Shown in pieces: positions 33,439 to 39,795 of a stretch of DNA of 64,000 nt. The stretch's first letter is position 1. Each line of letters starts with the position of its first letter. The notes under the pieces are model-generated. The model made no database searches and had not been told where the DNA came from. It saw only the letters and a list, made by a program, of their open reading frames with translations. A program made the translations under genes and the position numbers. The DNA is taken from the NCBI GenBank assembly GCA_037444825.1, contig JBBILR010000010.1:1-64000 (forward strand). Direction: 5' to 3'. This DNA is from JBFLVU01 sp037444825 (GTDB taxonomy: Bacteria; Acidobacteriota; UBA4820; DSQY01).

Positions 33439-34842
33439 TCAGAGAGAAACGGCCGGCAGGCGGGAAAGGCTCTCGGCGATGGCCGCCTCGGGGTAGGTGT
33501 AGTCCTCCAGCGTCCCGTTGAGGTACGCCTCGTAAGCCGCCATGTCGAAGTGGCCGTGCCCCGAGAGGGAGAAGAGGATGGCGGCGGAGCGCCCCTCTTC
33601 CTTCAGCTCCCGGGCCTTTTTCACCACCGCCGCGATGGCGTGGGCCGATTCGGGGGCGGGGATGATGGCCTCGGTGTGGGCGAAGAGGACCGCCGCCTCG
33701 AAGATCTCGCTCTGGAGCACCGCCTCGGCCCCGATGAGGCCGTGGTTCAGAAGGGCGCTCACGAGGGGGGCGGCGCCGTGGTAGCGCAGCCCCCCGGCGT
33801 GGACCGCCGGCGGGACGAAGTCGTGGCCGAGGGTGTACATCTGCATGATGGGGGTGAGCTTGGCCGTGTCCCCGTAGTCGAAGGCGTAGCGGCCCTTGGT
33901 GAGGGTGGGGCAGGAGGCCGGCTCCGCGGCGATGGCCTCCACCTTCCGCCCCTCGATGCGGTCCTTCACGAAGGGCACCGCCAGGCCGCCGAAATTGGAG
34001 CCGCCGCCGTGGCAGCCGATCACGTAGTCGGGGTAGTCCCCCACCTTCTCCAGCTGCTTCTTCGCCTCCAGGCCGATGACGCTCTGGTGGAGGATCACGT
34101 GGTTCAGCACGCTCCCCAGCCCGTAGTTGGTGTCCGAGCGGGAGGCGGCCTCCTCCACCGCCTCGCTGATGGCGATGCCGAGGCTCCCGGGGGAGTCGGG
34201 GTTCCGGGACAGAATGTCCCTCCCCGACTGGGTGAGGTTGGAGGGGCTGGGCACCACCTCCGCCCCGAAGAGCCGGATGAAGGTCCGCCGGTAGGGCTTC
34301 TGGGTGAAGGAGACCTTCACCATGTACACCCGGCAGGTCATGTCGAACTGCTTGCACGCGAAGGCCAGGGAGGAGCCCCACTGGCCGGCGCCGGTTTCGG
34401 TGGTCATACGGGAGATGCCGCTGACCTTGTTGAAGTAGGCCTGGGGCACGGCGGTGTTGGGCTTGTGGGACCCCGCCGGCGAAACGCCTTCGAACTTGTA
34501 GTAGATGCGGGCCGGGGTGCCCAGGGCCTTCTCCAGGTTCCGGGCCCGGACGAGGGGGCTCGGCCTCCAGAGGGAGAGGATCTCCAGGACCTTCTCCGGG
34601 ATGGGGATGTGCCGCTCCCTCGACATCTCCTGCTCGATGAGGGGCGGGGGAAAGATGGCCGCCATCTCCTCGAAGGTGACGGGTTTCCCCGTGGCGGGGC
34701 TCAGGGGAGGAGCCAGGTCGAAGGGCAGGTCCGCCTGGATGTTGTACCAGGAGGTGGGCATCTCGTGGGGATCCAGGGTGATCCGCTCCGAGACGTCCCG
34801 ACCGTTGAAGGGTTTCCGCAGGGGTTCCCGTGCCGTCGCCAT
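33439..34842 (-). CDS. trpB2: Tryptophan synthase beta subunit-like protein TrpB2
   Basis: A 467-residue PLP enzyme of the TrpB2 subfamily. The start at 34842 follows GAAAGGAGGAAGACC. The PLP lysine is Lys127 in AGSHKPNTAVPQAYF and the phosphate loop is CHGGGSNFGG. The extended N-terminus (SWYNIQADLP, ERHIPIPEKVLEI) is typical of TrpB2, which condenses indole with serine (or a related substrate) without needing TrpA. No trpA or other trp gene is nearby. A tryptophan-codon leader and attenuator sit directly upstream, which independently ties this gene to tryptophan supply. Confidence 0.95.
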   Translation of the reverse strand: MATAREPLRKPFNGRDVSERITLDPHEMPTSWYNIQADLPFDLAPPLSPATGKPVTFEEMAAIFPPPLIEQEMSRERHIPIPEKVLEILSLWRPSPLVRARNLEKALGTPARIYYKFEGVSPAGSHKPNTAVPQAYFNKVSGISRMTTETGAGQWGSSLAFACKQFDMTCRVYMVKVSFTQKPYRRTFIRLFGAEVVPSPSNLTQSGRDILSRNPDSPGSLGIAISEAVEEAASRSDTNYGLGSVLNHVILHQSVIGLEAKKQLEKVGDYPDYVIGCHGGGSNFGGLAVPFVKDRIEGRKVEAIAAEPASCPTLTKGRYAFDYGDTAKLTPIMQMYTLGHDFVPPAVHAGGLRYHGAAPLVSALLNHGLIGAEAVLQSEIFEAAVLFAHTEAIIPAPESAHAIAAVVKKARELKEEGRSAAILFSLSGHGHFDMAAYEAYLNGTLEDYTYPEAAIAESLSRLPAVSL

Positions 34843-34873
34843 GGTCTTCCTCCTTTCAGGGGCCAAGCCCAAC

Positions 34874-34899
34874 AAAAAAGCCCTCCGTTTCCGGAGGGC
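34874..34899 (-). terminator. Attenuator terminator in the trpB2 leader
   Basis: On the minus strand GCCCTCCG-GAAA-CGGAGGGC (34899-34880) is followed by TTTTTT (34879-34874). The 5' arm can instead pair with CGGAGGGCG at 34948-34940, inside the leader-peptide coding region, forming an antiterminator. The terminator ends 31 bases before the trpB2 ATG. Confidence 0.88.
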
Positions 34900-34923
34900 G
34901 TCGTTTCCGCTCGGTGAGCCCGC

Positions 34924-35022
34924 CTACACGGCGGCACCGCGCCCTCCGCGGAGAGAGCCTCCCCACCACCACCCGAAGAGGGAGGGGAAGGTGGGGGCCG
35001 CCGTGGAGGGTCGTTCGCTCAT
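34924..35022 (-). CDS. trpL: Tryptophan leader peptide (attenuation)
   Basis: A 32-codon reading frame between a promoter and the attenuator. It starts ATG at 35022 and ends TAG at 34924. Residues 16-22 read FGWWWGG, with three consecutive TGG codons at 34971-34963. Ribosome stalling there would leave the segment at 34948-34940 free to pair with the 5' arm of the terminator; translation to the stop would cover that segment and let the terminator form. The Shine-Dalgarno is weak, and the leader before ATG would be only about 12 bases. This geometry is that of classical trp attenuation. It is too short to be called by usual gene finders. Confidence 0.85.
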   Translation of the reverse strand: MSERPSTAAPTFPSLFGWWWGGSLRGGRGAAV

Positions 35023-35039
35023 TTCGCGCACCGTAAGCC

Positions 35040-35068
35040 ACCTTACCCGAGGCGGCCGGGCCTGTCAA
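35040..35068 (-). promoter_or_regulatory. Promoter of the trpB2 attenuator transcript
   Basis: On the minus strand TTGACA (35068-35063) and TAAGGT (35045-35040) are separated by 17 bases. The -10 box overlaps the stop codon of the upstream transporter gene. The start site would be near 35034, 12 bases before the leader-peptide ATG. Confidence 0.75.
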
Positions 35069-36620
35069 GGGGTCCGTGGAGCGCCGCGGGACCTTCGGAC
35101 TTGCCCCCGAGGAAGAACAGGAGGAGGAAGACCACCACGAGGACGAGGCCCAGCGCCAGAAAGACGTCCAGGAACGCCTGGGTGGCCGACTGGCGGAGCA
35201 CCTCACCGTAGAGAAGGCCGGAGGCGGCGTGCGAGGACGAGACGGGGTCGAGACCGGAGGCCTTGAGGAGGACGTCCCCCGTTTTTCCAAGGAACTCCCC
35301 GACGGAGGGGTCCAGGGAGGAGATCCTCTCGCCCAGCCTCAGATGGTGGAACTGGGTGCGCTGGGACAGCAGGGTGGAGGAGAGGGCGATGCCGATGGAG
35401 CCCCCCTCGTTGCGCATGAGGTTGAAGAGGGCCGTGGCGAGGCCCATTTTCTCCGGCGGCAGGTTGCGGGCCATGGCCGCCGAGAGGGGCACGAAAAAGA
35501 GCCCGATGCCGAGGCCGTGAAGGAAGAGGGCGCGGGCGAAGTACGAAAGACCGGCGTCCAGCGTCGCACAGGCCAGCAGCCCCGCCGCCCACCCCTGGAT
35601 GAGGAGCCCCGCCGCGATGAGCGCCCGGTTGTCCACCCTCCCCACCAGCATCCCCGCCGCCCCGATGGTGACCAGGGTGCCCACCCCGCCGGGCGAGAGG
35701 ATGACCCCCGCCCAGGTGGCGGTGTAGCCCTTGAGGTTCTGCACGAAGAGGGGGACGAAGGTGAAGATCCCGTAGAGGGAGAAGGCGGCGGCGAACATGA
35801 GGGCGGTGCTGGCCGCGAAGGAGCGGTCCCGGAAGACGGAGAGGTCGATGAGGGGCCGTTCCGCGGTAAAGGACCGCCAGAGGAAGAGGAGGAGGCCCGC
35901 GGCGGCCAACGCGGCGAACCACCGGACGAAACCGGAGGCGAACCAGTCGTACCGCTCCCCCCGGTTCAGCATGACCTCGAGGCTGCCGAGCCCCACGGCC
36001 ACGAAGAAGAAGGAAGGGTAATCCACCGGGCCCTCGGGGCGGTGGAGGTAGGGCGGGTCGTCGATGAAGACCCAGGCCAGCCCCGCCGCCAGCACCCCCA
36101 CGGGCACGTTGATGTAGAAGATCCAGGGCCAGGACCAGTTGTCGGTGATCCAGCCTCCCACCAGGGGGCCCAGCACCGGCGCGAAGACCGCCCCCACGCC
36201 GAAGACCGCCATGGCCTTGCCGTGCTCCTCCTTGGGGAAGGACTCCAGCAGGATGGCCTGGGACATGGGCACCATGGCCCCGCCGGCCAGGCCTTGCAGA
36301 ACCCGCATGGCGATGAGGAAGCCCAGGGTGGGCGCCATGCCCGAGCCGTACGAGGCCAGGGTGAAAAGGGCGAGGCAGAGGATGTAGACCCGCTTCCGGC
36401 TGAAGTAGGAGCCCAAAAAGCCGGTGAGGGGCAGGATGACGGCGTTGGCCACTAAATAGGAGGTGATGACCCACGTGATCTCGTCGGTGCCGACGGCGTA
36501 GGTCCCCCGCATGTGCGGCAGGGCCACGTTGGCCACCGAGGTGTCCAGCACCTCGATGAAGGTGCCCAGCATGGTGGTGAGCGCGATGAACCACTTCCGG
36601 CTGCCGGCGTCGGCGGACAT
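35043..36620 (-). CDS. DHA2-family MFS drug exporter (EmrB/QacA type)
   Basis: A 525-residue inner-membrane protein with about 14 hydrophobic segments. Motif A is seen as GFLGSYFSRKRVYI, motif C as GPLVGGWITDNWSWPWIFYINVP, and the N-terminal segment LDTSVANVALPHMRGTY is typical of EmrB. It works with the adjacent HlyD-type adaptor and TolC-type channel, forming a tripartite efflux system. The order on the minus strand is tetR-tolC-hlyD-MFS. A separate promoter for trpB2 lies in its last codons. Confidence 0.95.
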   Translation of the reverse strand: MSADAGSRKWFIALTTMLGTFIEVLDTSVANVALPHMRGTYAVGTDEITWVITSYLVANAVILPLTGFLGSYFSRKRVYILCLALFTLASYGSGMAPTLGFLIAMRVLQGLAGGAMVPMSQAILLESFPKEEHGKAMAVFGVGAVFAPVLGPLVGGWITDNWSWPWIFYINVPVGVLAAGLAWVFIDDPPYLHRPEGPVDYPSFFFVAVGLGSLEVMLNRGERYDWFASGFVRWFAALAAAGLLLFLWRSFTAERPLIDLSVFRDRSFAASTALMFAAAFSLYGIFTFVPLFVQNLKGYTATWAGVILSPGGVGTLVTIGAAGMLVGRVDNRALIAAGLLIQGWAAGLLACATLDAGLSYFARALFLHGLGIGLFFVPLSAAMARNLPPEKMGLATALFNLMRNEGGSIGIALSSTLLSQRTQFHHLRLGERISSLDPSVGEFLGKTGDVLLKASGLDPVSSSHAASGLLYGEVLRQSATQAFLDVFLALGLVLVVVFLLLFFLGGKSEGPAALHGPLDRPGRLG

Positions 36621-36663
36621 GGCCTTCTTCCTCCGGGGTCCTGGCTTGTGGGGCGGATGGGGG

Positions 36664-37671
36664 CTAGCGGTCTTCCCCCCCGCGGGTGTCGATCTCGCAG
36701 GTCACCGAAAGGCCCAGGCGGAGCTTGTGCTGGGGGTCGGTGCCCGGGTCCAGGACCACCTTCACCGGCACCCGCTGGACGATCTTCACCCAGTTCCCCG
36801 TGGCGTTCTCGGGGGGAAGGAGGGAGAAGGCCGCCCCCGTCCCCGCCGCGATGCTGTCCACCCGGCCGGTGAAGGTCCGGCTTCGGTCCACGTCGGCCTT
36901 CAGCGTGGCCCTCTGGCCGGGGCGAACGTTCTTGAGCTGCGTCTCCTTGTAGTTGGCCTCCACCCAGATCTCCCGGACGTCCAGGGGCACCACGGCGAAG
37001 AGCGGCTGGCCGGCGGCCACCACCTGGCCCGCCTGGGCGGTCTTCTTGCTCACGTAGCCGTCGGCGGGGGCCGTCAGCGTGCAGTAGGCCCGCTGGAGGC
37101 GCGCCCCTTCCAGGGCCGTCCGGGCCTCCTCGATCTTCTTCTCCAGCATCGCCCGGGAGCTCCGGGCCATGAGGACCGCCTTCCGGGCGGCCTCCAGCTG
37201 CGCCCGGGTCACCGCCTCGGCCGTGGCGGCCTGGTCGTACTTCTGCTTCGGAAGGGAGGCCCGTTCGTAGAGGGCCTCCACCCGCGTTCTTTCCAGGACC
37301 GCGAGGTCCAGCTGGCTGGAGACGGCCTTCACCTGCGCCTCCGCCTGGGCGATGGTGGCCGCGTTGGTGTCGAGGGCGGACTGGGCTTCGGCCAGGGCCG
37401 CCTCCGCCCTCGCCACGGCGTTGTCGTAGTCCTGGGGGTCCAGTTCGGCCACCACCTCCCCGGCCTTCACCGGCTGGTTCTCCTCCACCGGGAGGCGGGC
37501 GATTTTGCCGGGAACCTGGAAGGCCACGGGGTAGATGCGGCCGGTGACGTAGGCGTTCTCCGTCCGGACGAAGACCTGGTTGTGGCGCCACCGCAGGTAT
37601 CCGGCCAGGGCCCCGCCCAGGGCCGCCAGAAGGAGGATTCCAAGGGCGACGGACTTCTTCGAGAGGGCCAT
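36664..37671 (-). CDS. EmrA/HlyD-type efflux adaptor
   Basis: A 335-residue protein with one N-terminal transmembrane helix (VALGILLLAALGGALAGYL). It has a lipoyl-type half (PVAFQVPGKIARLPVEENQP), a long coiled-coil hairpin (about 85-200), a second lipoyl half (APADGYVSKKTAQAGQVV) and a beta-barrel domain. This is the EmrA architecture, matching the DHA2 pump encoded 43 bases downstream. The stop of the upstream tolC gene is one base before its ATG. Confidence 0.94.
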   Translation of the reverse strand: MALSKKSVALGILLLAALGGALAGYLRWRHNQVFVRTENAYVTGRIYPVAFQVPGKIARLPVEENQPVKAGEVVAELDPQDYDNAVARAEAALAEAQSALDTNAATIAQAEAQVKAVSSQLDLAVLERTRVEALYERASLPKQKYDQAATAEAVTRAQLEAARKAVLMARSSRAMLEKKIEEARTALEGARLQRAYCTLTAPADGYVSKKTAQAGQVVAAGQPLFAVVPLDVREIWVEANYKETQLKNVRPGQRATLKADVDRSRTFTGRVDSIAAGTGAAFSLLPPENATGNWVKIVQRVPVKVVLDPGTDPQHKLRLGLSVTCEIDTRGGEDR

Positions 37672-37672
37672 G

Positions 37673-38989
37673 TCACTTCTCCTTGCTCGGAATGGAGCGG
37701 GCGTAGAACCGGACGAGATCTTCCCCCGCCGCGGCCAGCACGGCCGCCTGGCGGGCGTAGGCGTCGTAGTGGGTCTGGACCTCCCGGAAGCGGCTCTCCG
37801 CCAGGAGCGCCTCGGCGTCCAGCACGTCGGTGCTCCTGGCCAGCCCCTCCCGGTACTGGTCCTCCACGATGCGGAGGTTCTCCAGCGAGGCTTCCACGTC
37901 CAGCCGGGCGGTGGCCGCCTGCTTCAGGGCCTCCTGGAAGTCCCGGTAGGCCGAGAGGGCCGCCGTCCGGGCCTTCCGCCGCGCCTCCAGGAGTTCCCGC
38001 TCGGCCTTGCGGGCCTCCGCCGAGGCTTCGGAGACCCGGGCCGCCCGCCGCCCGCCGTCGAAGAGGTCCCAGGAGAGGCCCACGAAGAGGCGGTTGACGT
38101 GCGGGTAGAGCATGTAGCGGTTCTGCTCGTAGCCGTGCCCGGCCTCCGCGAGGAGGAGGGGGGCGTACTCCTTGCGCGCCAGGGCCACCCCTTCCTTCAA
38201 CGCCTCGAGGCGGGCCTGAAGGGCCTTCACCGATTCGTTCTGCGTCTCGGCCCGCGCGGCGAGGGCCTTCTCGTCCCAGGGGAGGGAGGGGGGCGGGTCC
38301 AGGGAAGGGGGAAGGGCGACGGGCGTCTCCGGGGGAAGCCCCAGGGAGCGGACCAGTTCCTCCAGGGCCGACCGCTCCGCCGCACGGAGGGACGAAGCCT
38401 GGTCCTCCACGGCCCGCAGGGCCACCTCGGTCCTCAGCAGGTCGTTCCGGGCGACCATGCCCTGCTCGAAGAGGTCCTTCACCGTCCGGAGGTGGTCCTC
38501 GAGGGCCGTATGCCGGAGGTCCACCACCCCTTGGCGCCCACGGAGGGCCAGCACCGCCACGTACCGCGCGGCCACCTCCGCCTGGAGCCGCCGCACCGCC
38601 GCCGAGCCGGAGAGGGCCACCGCCTCTTCCGACAGGGTCCCGGCCTGCAGGGCCGTTTTCCGGCGCCCGCCGTCGAAGAGGACGTACCGGAGACTCAGGT
38701 CGTACTTCCAGTACACCTGGTCGCCGGCGGGAAAGGAGACGGGGCCGAACCGGAAGGCGGGGTCGTTGTCCAGGTTCACGCGCCCCCCTTCCAGGCGGGC
38801 TGAGGGCCGGTAGGCGGCCCGGGCCTCGTCGGTGCGCCCTCGCGCCATCTCCCGGTCCAGAAGGGCGGTTTCGGCCGGAAGGGACCGCTCCGCCGCCAGG
38901 GCCAGGGCCCGCTCCAAAGTCAGGACCTCCTGGGCCTTCGCGGGCAGGAAGGCGAGGGGGGCCATCCCCAGAAGGGCCGCGGCCCTCAT
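37673..38989 (-). CDS. TolC-family outer-membrane channel
   Basis: A 438-residue protein with a signal peptide (AALLGMAPLAFLPAKAQ). Two related TolC repeats are visible, with beta-strand segments YDLSLRYVLFDGGRRKTAL and LFVGLSWDLFDGGRRAARV. Long coiled-coil helices lie between them. The YDFGG-like pattern is shown as LFDGGRR in both halves. The start at 38989 overlaps the tetR stop (ATGA). It supplies the outer-membrane exit for the EmrAB-like pump. Confidence 0.94.
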   Translation of the reverse strand: MRAAALLGMAPLAFLPAKAQEVLTLERALALAAERSLPAETALLDREMARGRTDEARAAYRPSARLEGGRVNLDNDPAFRFGPVSFPAGDQVYWKYDLSLRYVLFDGGRRKTALQAGTLSEEAVALSGSAAVRRLQAEVAARYVAVLALRGRQGVVDLRHTALEDHLRTVKDLFEQGMVARNDLLRTEVALRAVEDQASSLRAAERSALEELVRSLGLPPETPVALPPSLDPPPSLPWDEKALAARAETQNESVKALQARLEALKEGVALARKEYAPLLLAEAGHGYEQNRYMLYPHVNRLFVGLSWDLFDGGRRAARVSEASAEARKAERELLEARRKARTAALSAYRDFQEALKQAATARLDVEASLENLRIVEDQYREGLARSTDVLDAEALLAESRFREVQTHYDAYARQAAVLAAAGEDLVRFYARSIPSKEK

Positions 38990-39594
38990 GGCGCGGCCGC
39001 GGCGAAGAAGACGTTCAAGGCTCGGTCTACGCACGTCTGCACCTCCTCGGAAGGGCGGTGATGAAACCGGTACCACAACGACGCGTGGAGGATGTCGAAG
39101 CAGAGCTGGGCCAGGAACTCCAGGGGCTCCCGGCGGAGGACCTTCTTCCGCACCAGGGCGGCGAGAATCCCTTTCACCCGCTCCGTCTCCACCTGGTGGA
39201 CCTTCCAGAGGGCCGGGCCGAAGCGGGTCTCCATGTTCCACTCGAACCGGACCTTCTCCATGAGGAACATGGGCAGGAACATGGGGTGCTGGACGAAGAC
39301 GGTGGCGTAGGCCAGGGCGAGGCGGCGCAACAGGTCCCGTGGGTCCCCCCCCCCCTTCGCGACCTCCTCCGCGCTGCGCTGGAGCTTGGCCGCCCGGTGG
39401 AGGACCACCTGCTCGTAGAGGTCCTGCTTGGAGGGGAAGTGTTCGTAGAGGCCCTGCATGCCGATCTGGGCCTCGCCGGCCACCTCCTGCATGGTGGCCT
39501 CGTCGAAGGGCTTTCGCCCGAAAACCCGTTCCGCCGCCTCCAGAAGGAGCCGGCGCCGCTGCTCCCGTTCGATCTCCCGACGGCTACCGCCCAT
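38986..39594 (-). CDS. TetR-family repressor of the efflux operon
   Basis: A 202-residue regulator. The N-terminal HTH reads LLLEAAERVFGRKPFDEATM then VAGEAQIGMQGLYEHFPSKQ, the standard TetR DNA-binding region (residues about 15-60). The C-terminal ligand domain is family-typical but not assignable to a ligand. A consensus promoter overlapped by a palindrome lies directly upstream, so it most likely represses its own operon (tetR-tolC-hlyD-MFS). Confidence 0.94.
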   Translation of the reverse strand: MGGSRREIEREQRRRLLLEAAERVFGRKPFDEATMQEVAGEAQIGMQGLYEHFPSKQDLYEQVVLHRAAKLQRSAEEVAKGGGDPRDLLRRLALAYATVFVQHPMFLPMFLMEKVRFEWNMETRFGPALWKVHQVETERVKGILAALVRKKVLRREPLEFLAQLCFDILHASLWYRFHHRPSEEVQTCVDRALNVFFAAAAP

Positions 39595-39611
39595 GGCAGA
39601 CTCCAGAATCC

Positions 39612-39648
39612 ATATTCCGAATATAGAATCTTATCTTCAAAATGTCAA
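39612..39648 (-). promoter_or_regulatory. Promoter with overlapping TetR-type operator
   Basis: On the minus strand TTGACA (39648-39643), 17 bases, TATATT (39625-39620) is almost the sigma-70 consensus. ATATTC-C-GAATAT (39612-39624), a perfect 6-base inverted repeat, overlaps the -10 box and start site. GAATC also occurs on both sides of it. It lies 18 bases upstream of the tetR ATG. Confidence 0.85.
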
Positions 39649-39740
39649 GCCCCCGGGATGGCGGGCGGGACGCCCTTGGGGGTTCGGCCTCGGCCGGATC
39701 CCGTCCCCGCCGAGCTCGCCCCCCCTCGTCCTGTGGAAAG

Positions 39741-39774
39741 AAAACGAAGGCGGGAGGCCCGGAGACCTCCCGCC
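39741..39774 (-). terminator. Terminator of the PKD-repeat gene
   Basis: On the minus strand GGCGGGAGG, loop TCTCCGGG, CCTCCCGCC is followed by TTCGTTTT. It begins about 20 bases after the stop codon of the gene at 39796. Confidence 0.75.
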
Positions 39775-39795
39775 CGAGAAGAGACGCGCCCGGGA

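Noticed and set aside
34874..35068. T-box riboswitch before trpB2
   Set aside because: There is no T-box core sequence or long Stem I region. The leader is under 200 bases and contains a translated peptide with Trp codons, which fits ribosome-mediated attenuation.
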